Assembly: GCF_000164865.1 (NCBI RefSeq)
Contig: NC_014618.1
Span: 4,402,001-4,466,000 of the forward strand
Reading direction: 5' to 3'
Source: [Enterobacter] lignolyticus SCF1
Lineage (GTDB): Bacteria; Pseudomonadota; Gammaproteobacteria; Enterobacterales; Enterobacteriaceae
Length of the DNA stretch: 64,000 nucleotides
A model generated the notes under the pieces. The model searched no databases. It had not been told where the DNA came from and worked only from the letters and a program-made list of their open reading frames with translations. Positions 8,128 through 16,360 of this stretch are shown one piece after another. Made by a program: the position numbers and the translations under genes. The number at the start of each line of letters is the position of its first letter. Positions within the stretch are counted from its first letter, which is position 1.

Positions 8128-9774
8128 TCACTGCTCTTCGATCAACAGCGCTTCGAGCAGGTCGAGGTCATGCAGTAGCTTTTGCAACGTCTCGTTGCTG
8201 ATCTGCCGGGTCGCGCGCAGGTGGTACAGCTCCCCGCGCTCAGAGCGCAGCGCCGCCAGACGAAAACGCCGTTCGAGACTCTCTTCCAGCATCGACGTTT
8301 CCACATCGTTACGCCCATCCGCGCGGCGGCGCAGGTTGCCGATCACCCGCGAGCTGACTTCAGTCAGCAGTTGGTCATCGATATTTTCCTGTGAATCGGA
8401 GGCCAGGCGCTCTTCCATCTTCTGGATAGCGACAATCGCCACCTCCGCCGTCGCCGCGCGCGCCAGCCGCTCCTCTTTATGCTGCTGCGAGTGGTCCGCC
8501 ACTTCGATGTGGCGCAGCAGAATCGGCAGCATGATCACGCCGACGAACAGCGAGAAGAGGATCACGCCCGCCGACAGGAACACCAGCTCATAGCGCGCCG
8601 GGAACACGTTGCCGTCCGGCAGCAGCAGCGGGATGGAGAGCACACCGGCCAGGGTAATTGCCCCGCGCACGCCGGCGAACGAGGCAATCAGCAGCTCGCG
8701 GGTGGTCCAGGAGCCAAACTCCATCGGCTTACGCTGTAAAAAGCGCAGGCTGAACCTTTTCATCGTCCACAGCCAGCCGAAGCGCACCAGAATCAGCGAT
8801 GCATAAATCAGCAGAACGTCAGCAAACAGCATCCAGGTTTCAACATTCGGATCGGCCTCCGCCGCCACCAGCGACGTTTCAAGGATCCCCGGCAGCTGCA
8901 GGCCCAACAGCAGAAACACCATACCGTTAAAGACGAACTCCAGCATCGCCCAGGTGCTGTTGGCGCGCAGGCGCATCGCCAGCGGCGCCGTACGCATCAC
9001 ACCGGAACGGGTGATGGTCATCCCCGCCGCCACGGCGGCCAAAATGCCGGACACGCCGATGTGTTCCGCAATCAGGTAAGAGGCGAACGGCAGCAAAAAC
9101 AGCAGGACGATTTGCGTTGCGGGCTCATCGCCGCCCCAGCGGCTCAGGAAGCGCATCGAACGCCCGTACAACCAGCTGACGATAAAGCCCGCCATGATGC
9201 CGCCGATCGCCACTTTGAGAAATTCAACGGTCGCGCCGCCGACGGTAAAGGCCATCGTTCCCATGGCGACCGCGACGGCGAACTTCAGCGAGACCAGGCC
9301 GGACGCATCATTCATCAGCGCCTCGCCCTGGAGTATTCCCATGATTTTCTTCGGAATGCGCCCTTCGCCGACGATACCAGACAGCGCCACCGCATCGGTC
9401 GGCGACAGCACCGCCGCCAGCGCAAATGCCGGGATAAGCGGGATACCCGGCACCACCCAGTAAATTAAAAAGCCGATCCCCACCACCGTCACCAGCACCA
9501 GCGCCAGCGCGAGGCCGAAAATCTCTCGCCCGTGTTCGAGAAATTCACGGGTCGGCGTTTTCCAGCCATCTGCAAACAGCAGCGGCGGGATAAACAGCAC
9601 CAGAAACAACTCCGGGTCAAACTCCACATGCAGCCCAAACGTTGGCCACGCCAGCAGCGCGCCGACGCCAATCTGCATCAGCGGAAGAGGGACCTGGAAG
9701 GGAAGAACGCGGGTCGCGACCCCGGACAGTGAGACCACAAGGGTCATGATGAGTATTGTGAAGAAGATTTCCAT
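8128..9774 (-). CDS. yjcE: Na+/H+ (cation/proton) antiporter YjcE
   Basis: CPA1-family cation/proton exchanger of 548 aa. About 12 membrane helices occupy residues 1-410, with the conserved SPTDAVALSGI and EALMNDASGLV motifs (the acidic ND pair lies in the ion-binding site). A cytoplasmic, mostly helical tail of about 140 residues follows. The frame opens 14 codons earlier, but ATG at 9772-9774 gives the E. coli N-terminus MEIFFTILIMTLVVSLSG. The physiological ion is not certain from sequence. The gene keeps its E. coli position between ghxP and the acetate genes, although accessory genes have been inserted on both sides. Confidence 0.93.
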   Translation of the reverse strand: MEIFFTILIMTLVVSLSGVATRVLPFQVPLPLMQIGVGALLAWPTFGLHVEFDPELFLVLFIPPLLFADGWKTPTREFLEHGREIFGLALALVLVTVVGIGFLIYWVVPGIPLIPAFALAAVLSPTDAVALSGIVGEGRIPKKIMGILQGEALMNDASGLVSLKFAVAVAMGTMAFTVGGATVEFLKVAIGGIMAGFIVSWLYGRSMRFLSRWGGDEPATQIVLLFLLPFASYLIAEHIGVSGILAAVAAGMTITRSGVMRTAPLAMRLRANSTWAMLEFVFNGMVFLLLGLQLPGILETSLVAAEADPNVETWMLFADVLLIYASLILVRFGWLWTMKRFSLRFLQRKPMEFGSWTTRELLIASFAGVRGAITLAGVLSIPLLLPDGNVFPARYELVFLSAGVILFSLFVGVIMLPILLRHIEVADHSQQHKEERLARAATAEVAIVAIQKMEERLASDSQENIDDQLLTEVSSRVIGNLRRRADGRNDVETSMLEESLERRFRLAALRSERGELYHLRATRQISNETLQKLLHDLDLLEALLIEEQ

Positions 9775-9946
9775 GCTATCCCTGTTTGCGATGTCGTATT
9801 TCTTATGCGGTATCATGATGATACGCCTTTCAGCTTATCCAGGGGAGATTGGAGATCGGGAGGACGGGTATGCTAAGCGCATCACTCGCCCACAGGAGTA
9901 ATGTAACCCACTGATTTAACATCAGAGACGGTTGTCTGGCTTACGT

Positions 9947-10342
9947 TTAAGGCTGGCGGTTCAGTTTTTTCAAAACGCCGCATGATTCGGTTTTACGAGA
10001 CCCAGAACATGATTTGCGTAACGCAATGAGTTTCTGTTTTAGCTGAGACAGCATCTCAACCCGAACTTCTATCTGGTGAATATGCCGATCGACAAGAATG
10101 TTGACCTCATCGCAATTTAAATTTGTATCCTCTCGATACTTTAACAATACCTTAACTTCATTGAGCGTCATCTCTAGCGCGCGGCAATGGAGAATAAAGG
10201 TTAAGCGTTCAATGTGCTCCTCGGTATATACCCGAAAATTTCCCTGATTGCGGTCGGTTTCAGGCAACAAGCCCTCTTTTTCATAGTACCGAATAGTTCC
10301 AATTGGGCATCCGGTACGCTTAGAAAGTTCACCTATTTTCAC
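9947..10342 (-). CDS. MerR-family Cd(II)/Pb(II)-type regulator
   Basis: A 131-aa metal-responsive MerR regulator. The N-terminal HTH (KIGELSKRTGCPIGTIRYYEKEGLLP) is followed by the dimerisation helix, with a cysteine in NLNCDEVN and the C-terminal loop SCSGSRKTESCGVLK. This three-cysteine pattern is that of CadR/PbrR sensors and is unlike ZntR. The frame is open to an ATG at 10396, but that start would run back through the divergent promoter; GTG at 10340-10342, preceded by AAAGGA, gives the usual family N-terminus and is chosen. It is divergent from a ZraP-like gene and probably controls it through the operator at 10369-10399. No P-type ATPase or efflux gene adjoins it. Confidence 0.85.
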   Translation of the reverse strand: MKIGELSKRTGCPIGTIRYYEKEGLLPETDRNQGNFRVYTEEHIERLTFILHCRALEMTLNEVKVLLKYREDTNLNCDEVNILVDRHIHQIEVRVEMLSQLKQKLIALRKSCSGSRKTESCGVLKKLNRQP

Positions 10343-10368
10343 ATTAATACGTCCTTTTATAGTAAATA

Positions 10369-10399
10369 TTGACTCTACAGTTACTACAGAGTGCATGCT
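10369..10399 (+). promoter_or_regulatory. MerR-type promoter/operator for the ZraP-like gene
   Basis: TTGACT (10369-10374, -35) is followed by the dyad ACTCTACAG-TTA-CTACAGAGT and a -10-like CATGCT at 10394-10399, giving a 19-bp spacer. Over-long spacers with a central dyad are the hallmark of promoters that MerR proteins untwist when metal binds. It lies just upstream of the regulator's GTG start on the other strand. Confidence 0.75.
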
Positions 10400-10439
10400 G
10401 GCATCGTCGAAATCATAAACGTAAAAAGGGACTCACATT

Positions 10440-10871
10440 ATGAATATAAAAACCTGCGCGGTTAACCTGGCCGTCAGCGTATCCATTATCCTTGGAATCA
10501 CCTGTACAGCGAGCGCTAACCCGCAAGGATACCAAAACACCTCATCTGAAGAGCAGACCGCTATTGGAAAAATTTATTCAGAATATGATAGTAAAATCCT
10601 CGTTCTTCAGCAAAAAATCATTGCAAAACAATCAGAACTCGATGCTTTGCTTGATGAAAAAAATGAAAAGAACAGCGAAAAAATACAGCAAATTATAAAA
10701 GAAACCGGAGAGCTTAAGGCTCAACGATATACCGCCCAATCCGAGATGCAAAGCAAACTGGATGAAGCCGGTTTTTATCCTTCAAACTCAAAAATGCGTT
10801 CAGGTCACGGAATGATGAATCGGCATAACGGGATGAACTCGAATTATCATGGCTGTGGATGCCCCTGGTAA
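10440..10871 (+). CDS. ZraP/Spy-like periplasmic metal-binding protein
   Basis: A 143-aa secreted protein. Residues 1-27 form a signal peptide (MNIKTCAVNLAVSVSIILG ... ASA). The mature part is a long, charged helical hairpin (about 40-110, ending KLDEAGFYP as in ZraP), followed by a tail rich in His, Met, Asn and Cys (HGMMNRHNGMNSNYHGCGCPW is cut here for clarity into the two halves HGMMNRHNGM and NSNYHGCGCPW). Such tails bind soft or transition metals. ZraP-type proteins are periplasmic chaperones that buffer zinc and damp envelope stress. Codon use is AT-rich compared with neighbours. Control by the divergent CadR/PbrR-type regulator is inferred from the promoter between them. Not the chromosomal zraP locus, which lies with zraSR. 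Confidence 0.75.
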   Translation: MNIKTCAVNLAVSVSIILGITCTASANPQGYQNTSSEEQTAIGKIYSEYDSKILVLQQKIIAKQSELDALLDEKNEKNSEKIQQIIKETGELKAQRYTAQSEMQSKLDEAGFYPSNSKMRSGHGMMNRHNGMNSNYHGCGCPW

Positions 10872-10926
10872 TCATATATCATCCCCTGAATGAATAATTA
10901 TCCCGGGCATCGACTTCTGCTCTAAC

Positions 10927-10961
10927 GCCAGCGCATAACCCTCAAGGAGGGTCTGCTGGCT
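10927..10961. terminator. Hairpin between the ZraP-like gene and the autotransporter
   Basis: Nested inverted repeats (CCAGC ... GCTGG enclosing ACCCTC-AAG-GAGGGT) lie between two converging genes. Likely a bidirectional terminator, without a long T-tract. Confidence 0.5.
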
Positions 10962-10965
10962 ATAA

Positions 10966-13476
10966 TCAGAATGACCATGATACTCCCGCCGCGGCGCGCC
11001 ATGGTGAGCGAACGCCAGCTCCGTCGCCGTAGCCTGCGCTCAGATGCCCGGTCAGATTCTCCGTAATATTTGCGCGGATCCCGGCCTGATACACTCCTCG
11101 CGTCCCGGAAAGATCGTTCTGAAAACGGTCGCTGTCATTGATTGTTATCTGATTATCATCGACAAGCGCCTGTCGTACAGAAACTTTCAGCCACGGCTGT
11201 AGCTTAACCCCATTATCCAGCGTCAGGGGGTAATCCACCCCGAGGCCAGCTTCCGCTCTCAGCATCCGCGTATTATCCACGTCAGCGCGCATGCCGTTAG
11301 ACAGGGAATATTCACGGTCGCTGCCCACAAAGCCGGATAAAGCCATATATGGCGTCAGATTCCAGCTATTTTTGCTCAGACGTATCCCGCTTTCCAGGTG
11401 CGTACCGGCGCCGTAGGTACGGTAATTTCCATCCGCTGCGCCTCCGCTGTTCATTCGCCCTTTAACACCATTCTTGAAAAGGTTAACCTTCGCAATACCG
11501 TCCAGGTAGATACCATTATCATGCTGTAACCCGGCATAGGTCCCCAGGGAAAAACTGTCCACATTGCCTTCACCACCGCGGGCAAAACCGACATTCGAGT
11601 GCGAGTAACTGAAAAAAGCGCCCAGTATGTCCGCACTCTTTTCACGCTGTGAATACCGATCCATCCCTATGACCAGCCCGGAAAGCCGCTGCTCAAAATC
11701 GGCCCCCGCCGAAGTCGCTACATTGTTTCGCGTATTGAGCTGCTCCATCCATAATGCGCCGTCACGCCCGTCCATTTTTCCGCTTGCCAGACGCTCCCGC
11801 ACGCTGTCCAGTTCGGCATCAAATACCAGCGGCTGTACGGCCGCCATATTTAAAACGGCGGCCGTTGAGGCCGAAATGCGCCGTTTTACATTTTCTACCG
11901 GTAATTCTGGCTGCGGCGCAGGGTCTGGCTGTGATGCCGGTTTCTGGTCCGGGCTGAGTAACCAGTTCCCGCCGCCGTTTTCTTTCAGCCTGTACTCCCA
12001 CGTTCCCAGCTCAACAACCCCGCCATTATTCCCAAGGGTAAACACCGCATCACCCCCGCCCGTTTTAACCAGCAGCAGGCTGTCATCTGAAGAGGGGCTG
12101 ACTCCGGAGTCCTGCACAAACAACCGGAACGCGCCGGTCGCATTTCCGGTTACGTTCAGAATATCGCCTTTACCTTTCGCCACCTCCGTATGCATATAAA
12201 AATCGCCATTACCGGACAAACTGGATAACGCCAGCGTATTCCACCCGGCGACGGCTCCCGGAGACATGTTGTAAAGCGCGACATGACCTCCCGCCAGGGT
12301 CAGGCTGTTCAGCGTATATAGGCAGTCGGTTCGGCACAGGGCGCTATTATTTAGTAGCTGCAGGCTGGCACCGCTATTCAGCGTTATATCTGCGCCAGAC
12401 GCATCGGCGTCGTAACCCAACACAATCTGTCCTCTGTCCGAGGCCGTCACGACTCCTGAAAGTGTGGGAGTACGATAATGATTCGTATATTTATCAGTCG
12501 CTATCAGGAATCTGGCGTTCGGTCCTGACAGCGCCACATTTTCTACCCTGCCTTCATTTAAATACAGGGCCCCTCCCTCGTTGACAGTAATATTGCTACT
12601 GGAACCCTCATTGACATACTGGACTCCTCCGCTATTAACCGTGGTATCCGTGACGAAAGCGCGCGATATCAGCCGACCTCCATCATTAATGATGATGCCG
12701 GAAGCAGAGGCCTGATAGTACACGGCCATCTCCCCGCGGTTAATAACAGTATCAGTGACATGCCCCTGGATTGCGTAGAGCCCCCCATCATTAGTCACAA
12801 CGGTATTTGTCACAGTTGTCGATTCTCCCCCGACATCCATGAGTCCCCCATCCACGATAGTATTCGATGCAGAACCGCCCTGCATATACATCTCACCACC
12901 GTAACGAATGGTCGTGTTCGTGACTGTTCCCCCATCCACATTCTGGACGCCGCCATCATTGATGATGGTATTACTGGCCCTGCCGCCAAACTGAATATAC
13001 TGATTACCAGACTCAATGATTGTCCGCTCAGCAATACCGGTTACATATTGAGTTCCACCGTTGCTTAAGGTTGTGCCGGTTGCCCGTCCTGAACCGTAAA
13101 CGGCCTGGTATCCGCCGTTAATTACGGTATCGCTGACCGTACCCGAAACCTTTTGCTCACCGAAAATGAGGGTGTTTAATGCAGTGCCAGCCACATGCTG
13201 GACCCCGCCCGCAAGGACGACAGAAGACTCGTCGAGTGCGTTTTTATTTATCTCCATCACCCCGCCAGAATGAATTTGTATATTATGACTTCTGGCATCA
13301 TCGTTGAGAGTAAGGCGTCCGGATGTCTCAACGGTACGGCCTGAAATTGAGTCATCACTGTTCAGTATCAGATGGTAATCTATCATCCTGGAGTTATAAT
13401 CTGACGCCAATACCGCTGCGGGGTAATACAGCGCCCCGGAAATAAATCCAACAATTTTTGATTTCAAAAATTTCAA
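10966..13476 (-). CDS. AIDA-like autotransporter (type Va secretion)
   Basis: An 836-aa surface protein. A hydrophobic N-terminus (KFLKSKIVGFISGALYY, cleavage near ALAS) is followed by a beta-helix passenger made of about 19-residue repeats of the form GG-x-Q-x-V-x-x-GG-x-A-x-x-T-x-I-N-x-GG (about residues 85-310). A pertactin-like region comes next, then a Pro-rich linker (SQPDPAPQPELP, near 515) and a 12-strand autotransporter barrel (about 560-836) ending in GVSWSF with the terminal Phe needed for outer-membrane assembly. The start is TTG, either at 13476 or three codons later at 13467, where spacing from AGGGA is better. No ATG or GTG exists upstream before a stop. AT-rich and absent from this place in E. 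coli, so it is probably acquired. Adhesion or aggregation is inferred from the family. Confidence 0.85.
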   Translation of the reverse strand: MKFLKSKIVGFISGALYYPAAVLASDYNSRMIDYHLILNSDDSISGRTVETSGRLTLNDDARSHNIQIHSGGVMEINKNALDESSVVLAGGVQHVAGTALNTLIFGEQKVSGTVSDTVINGGYQAVYGSGRATGTTLSNGGTQYVTGIAERTIIESGNQYIQFGGRASNTIINDGGVQNVDGGTVTNTTIRYGGEMYMQGGSASNTIVDGGLMDVGGESTTVTNTVVTNDGGLYAIQGHVTDTVINRGEMAVYYQASASGIIINDGGRLISRAFVTDTTVNSGGVQYVNEGSSSNITVNEGGALYLNEGRVENVALSGPNARFLIATDKYTNHYRTPTLSGVVTASDRGQIVLGYDADASGADITLNSGASLQLLNNSALCRTDCLYTLNSLTLAGGHVALYNMSPGAVAGWNTLALSSLSGNGDFYMHTEVAKGKGDILNVTGNATGAFRLFVQDSGVSPSSDDSLLLVKTGGGDAVFTLGNNGGVVELGTWEYRLKENGGGNWLLSPDQKPASQPDPAPQPELPVENVKRRISASTAAVLNMAAVQPLVFDAELDSVRERLASGKMDGRDGALWMEQLNTRNNVATSAGADFEQRLSGLVIGMDRYSQREKSADILGAFFSYSHSNVGFARGGEGNVDSFSLGTYAGLQHDNGIYLDGIAKVNLFKNGVKGRMNSGGAADGNYRTYGAGTHLESGIRLSKNSWNLTPYMALSGFVGSDREYSLSNGMRADVDNTRMLRAEAGLGVDYPLTLDNGVKLQPWLKVSVRQALVDDNQITINDSDRFQNDLSGTRGVYQAGIRANITENLTGHLSAGYGDGAGVRSPWRAAAGVSWSF

Positions 13477-13813
13477 GTCCCTATTTGATTCACTATCAAC
13501 AGTTATATAAAAAGCATGCTGCCGATATATAAAAAAAACATATAATATCCATATTGAGATATAATCTTTACGAGAATGGAGTCTAAACCACTACAGGCCA
13601 GAAAAATACCCTCCAGCGCTTGTGGATTCGTATATTTACATTCTATAAATGAATTTTTAAATAGATAACTAATTATACCCTGAGAAACACTTCCACAGAG
13701 TCATCGCACTGAATTGACGGTCGGTTAACGGAATGTCATTAAATGCATTTCAGCCGTTTTCAATATTCCTATTCATTCTCGTCTCCAGGGCCAGACAGGC
13801 CCGCACAGCACCA
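13477..13813. promoter_or_regulatory. AT-rich region upstream of the autotransporter
   Basis: About 340 bp of low-GC sequence with several -10-like TATAAT/TATATT stretches near 13500-13565. No GATC site was found between 13477 and 13813, so the Dam/OxyR phase switch known for antigen 43 is not indicated. No credible gene was seen. Confidence 0.4.
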
Positions 13814-13846
13814 TAAAACAAAAACGGGCGGCCGAAGCCACCCGTT
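13814..13846 (-). terminator. Rho-independent terminator of ghxP
   Basis: Read on the minus strand, a 10-bp stem AACGGGTGGC / GCCGCCCGTT with a TTCG tetraloop is followed by TTTTGTTTT. A strong canonical terminator. Confidence 0.85.
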
Positions 13847-13868
13847 ATCGAAAGGTAAAACGTCGGAC

Positions 13869-15218
13869 TTAGATAGCCCAGCCGCCCGCGTAGAAGATAA
13901 CCAGCGCCAGCGCGATGAGCACGGTGCCGATATTCAGTCGGCGCCATTCGCCGGAAACGATGCGGCCAATCACCAGCGAGGCGAAGCCGATCATGATGCC
14001 GGTCACGATGTTACAGGTCAGCACGATGAACACGGCGGTGATAAGGCCCGCCATCGCGTCCACAAAGTCGTTAAAGTCGATTTTCGCCACGTTGCTCAGC
14101 ATCAGCAGGCCGACGTACATCAGCGCAGGCGCCGTCGCGTAGGCCGGAACCAGATAGGAAAGCGGCGACAGGAACAGGATCAGCAGGAACAGCACGCCGA
14201 CGGTAATCGCCGTCAGGCCGGTTTTGCCGCCCGCCGCCGTACCGGCTGCCGACTCAATGTACACCGCCGCAGGCGCCGCGCCGACCAGGCCGGAGAACAC
14301 GCTGCTCAGGGAGTCGGTGGTCAGCGCTTTACCGCCGTTGATGATCTGGCCGTCTTTATCCAGCAGGTTTGCCTGGCCGGCCACCGCGCGGATGGTGCCG
14401 GTCGCGTCAAACACCGCGGTCATCACCAGCGCCAGCACGCTCGGCAGCACGAGCGGGTTCAGCGCGCCCATAATATCGAGGCTGCCAATCAGCGAATTGC
14501 CCTTGTCATCGCTCAGCGACGGCATGGCGAAAACGCCGGAGAAGTGCACGTTCGGGTCGAAAATCAGGCCGACAATAGAGACGCCGATAATGGTCAGCAG
14601 AATGCCTCCCGGCACCTTCAGTTTTTCCAGGCCGATAATCACCGCCAGACCCACCAGCGACATAATCACCGGGAAGCTGGCGAAGTGGCCCAGCGTGACC
14701 GGCAGACCGTCCAGCGGGTTTTTAATCACCAGCCCCACACCGTTGGCGGCGATGAGCAGCAGGAACAGGCCGATACCGATGCCGGTGCCGTGCGCAACGC
14801 CCTGCGGCAGGTTGCGCAGGATCCAGCTACGGATGCCGGTGGCGGAAATCACCGTAAACAGCACGCCCATCAGGAACACCGCGCCGAGCGCAACCGGAAT
14901 ACTGATGTGCTGACCCAGCACCAGGCTGAATGCGGTGAACGCCGTCAGCGAGATGGCGCAGCCAATCGCCAGCGGCAGATTTGCCCACAGCCCCATCACC
15001 AGCGAACCGACGCCGGCCACCAGGCAGGTCGCGACAAACACGGCCGCAGGCGGAAAACCGGCCTTACCGAGCATGCCTGGTACGACGATGACGGAGTACA
15101 CCATCGCCAGGAAGGTGGTTAAACCGGCGACGATTTCCTGACGAACCGTACTGCCGCGAGCAGAAATTTTAAACCAGGCGTCCAATGAACCGCCGGTACG
15201 CGCTGAAGGCGTAGACAT
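13869..15218 (-). CDS. ghxP: Guanine/hypoxanthine permease GhxP
   Basis: Inner-membrane proton-coupled purine carrier of the AzgA-like NCS2 group, importing guanine and hypoxanthine. It is 449 aa, the E. coli length, starting MSTPSARTGGSLDAWF; the frame opens ten codons earlier but GGGATG precedes the chosen ATG at 15216-15218. Family marks include the helix-1 block GLTTFLAMVYSVIVVPGML, TAVFDATGTIRAVAGQA and VYIESAAGTAAGGKTGLTA. Upstream lie PurR-like boxes, in keeping with purine repression of this gene in E. coli. A strong terminator follows. Confidence 0.95.
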   Translation of the reverse strand: MSTPSARTGGSLDAWFKISARGSTVRQEIVAGLTTFLAMVYSVIVVPGMLGKAGFPPAAVFVATCLVAGVGSLVMGLWANLPLAIGCAISLTAFTAFSLVLGQHISIPVALGAVFLMGVLFTVISATGIRSWILRNLPQGVAHGTGIGIGLFLLLIAANGVGLVIKNPLDGLPVTLGHFASFPVIMSLVGLAVIIGLEKLKVPGGILLTIIGVSIVGLIFDPNVHFSGVFAMPSLSDDKGNSLIGSLDIMGALNPLVLPSVLALVMTAVFDATGTIRAVAGQANLLDKDGQIINGGKALTTDSLSSVFSGLVGAAPAAVYIESAAGTAAGGKTGLTAITVGVLFLLILFLSPLSYLVPAYATAPALMYVGLLMLSNVAKIDFNDFVDAMAGLITAVFIVLTCNIVTGIMIGFASLVIGRIVSGEWRRLNIGTVLIALALVIFYAGGWAI

Positions 15219-15330
15219 AGCAAACATCCCCTGAGAGTTTTTTATCATCCGTTCATCTGCGTGGTGGACCTTCTACTGTCAGTTAAGCGTCATCTCCATG
15301 TGCTACATCGCGGCAAAGGGGAGCCGCAAA

Positions 15331-15546
15331 AAAGCAAACGATTAACTCCGCGCAGAAAAAAACGGGTTTTAACGATACCCTTCGGCCTTTCCGGCTACTG
15401 AAAACAGCGTCAGAAAGGCGTCGGGTGAAAAAGGCAAACGATTATCTGGCTTTTAGCAGGGCGTTTTCAACAGATGTTTGCGCCATTTCGCTAAATTTCG
15501 CCGATGGCGGCGAAGAAATCGACAACGTATGCGCAAACGTTATCGT
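15331..15546. promoter_or_regulatory. PurR-like boxes upstream of ghxP
   Basis: Three sequences share the PurR core: GCAAACGATTA at 15334-15344 and again at 15434-15444, and the best, GCGCAAACGTTATCGT, at 15531-15546. E. coli ghxP (yjcD) belongs to the PurR regulon. Which of the three is bound cannot be told from sequence; the two outer copies match only one half of the palindrome well. Confidence 0.6.
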
Positions 15547-15674
15547 CCATGCGCAATCTGGCAACACTTTTGTTCAAAATAACGAACGAAACCGTCGCCA
15601 TTTGCCGGAAAACTTTTGCCGAAAAAATCACCGCTTCAGGTGGCAAATCCACGCTCAGGGAATAGAATTAAAGT

Positions 15675-15822
15675 GTCAGCACAATCCGGAACCTCCAACC
15701 CACATGTGATCGACTGAGGGGTGTTGATGTCGGGGGAGACCCTCCCGTGAACCAACGGGATAGAGTGAAAGACAAAGACCGGGAAACACGAAAGCGCCCT
15801 CTGTGGCGCTTTCGTTTTATTC
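15675..15822 (+). ncRNA. sraL: Small RNA SraL (RyjA)
   Basis: The E. coli/Salmonella sRNA SraL lies between ghxP (yjcD) and soxR and runs opposite to soxR; this locus has the same layout. A -10-like TAGAAT at 15663-15668 suggests a start near 15675. The body contains the conserved GTGTTGATGTCGGGGGA and AGACAAAGACCGG segments. It ends in a strong terminator: 10-bp stem CGAAAGCGCC / GGCGCTTTCG (15789-15814) and TTTTATT. Its 3' end touches the soxR stop codon. In Salmonella SraL is RpoS-dependent and targets tig and rho mRNAs; that role is assumed here. The 5' end is approximate. Confidence 0.75.
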
Positions 15823-16275
15823 GTCATCCATAAAATGCGCGCCCGGCCCTTTCTCGCCGAGCTTATCGCCCGGGTTGCGCAGCGGACAGTCCCGCCGCGA
15901 CAGGCAGCCGCAGCCGATACAGCCGTCAAGCTGATCGCGCAGCGCCACCAGGGTGTGGATGCGCCGGTCCAGCTCCTCGCGCCACTGGGACGAGAGGTGC
16001 TTCCACTCTTTGGCGCTGAGCGTATGGCCTTCGGGCAGCACCCCGAAGGCATCGCTGATGGTGGACAGCGGAATCCCAATGCGCTGCGCAATCTTGATGA
16101 TCGCCACATAGCGCAGCACGTCGCGGCGGTAGCGCCGCTGGTTGCCCGCATTGCGGGTACTCTGAATAAGCCCTTTGCTTTCATAGAAATGCAGCGCCGA
16201 GACGGCAACGCCGCTACGCTTCGCCACTTCGCCGGGCGTCAGCAGCATTTTGATGCGGGGAGATTTCTTTTCCAT
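15817..16275 (-). CDS. soxR: Redox-sensing regulator SoxR
   Basis: A 152-aa MerR-family sensor. The HTH occupies residues 12-40 (LTPGEVAKRSGVAVSALHFYE), a dimerisation helix follows, and the [2Fe-2S] cluster loop carries Cys119, Cys122, Cys124 and Cys130 (CIGCGCLSRRDC), exactly the E. coli positions. Oxidation of the cluster by redox-cycling compounds or nitric oxide turns it into an activator of soxS. It is divergent from soxS across 85 bp holding its operator, which overlaps its own promoter. The 3' end overlaps the terminator tail of SraL on the other strand. Confidence 0.97.
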   Translation of the reverse strand: MEKKSPRIKMLLTPGEVAKRSGVAVSALHFYESKGLIQSTRNAGNQRRYRRDVLRYVAIIKIAQRIGIPLSTISDAFGVLPEGHTLSAKEWKHLSSQWREELDRRIHTLVALRDQLDGCIGCGCLSRRDCPLRNPGDKLGEKGPGAHFMDDE

Positions 16276-16282
16276 AAAGCGC

Positions 16283-16313
16283 TTTACCTCAAGTTAACTT
16301 GAGGAATTATACT
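16283..16313 (+). promoter_or_regulatory. SoxR operator and soxS promoter
   Basis: The perfect 18-bp palindrome CCTCAAGTTAACTTGAGG (16287-16304) lies between -35 TTTACC (16283-16288) and -10 TATACT (16308-16313). The 19-bp spacer is what SoxR needs to activate by DNA distortion. Confidence 0.92.
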
Positions 16314-16360
16314 CGCCCGCAGACAAAACGACGAATCGAGATTTGAGAAAGAGGCCGCTT

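Noticed and set aside
13743..15122. A 459-codon frame opposite ghxP
   Set aside because: Composition is extreme in Gln, His and Arg, with no domain; ghxP on the other strand explains the openness.
15425..15709. A 94-codon plus-strand frame upstream of soxR/SraL
   Set aside because: It runs through PurR-like boxes and the SraL promoter and has no family features.
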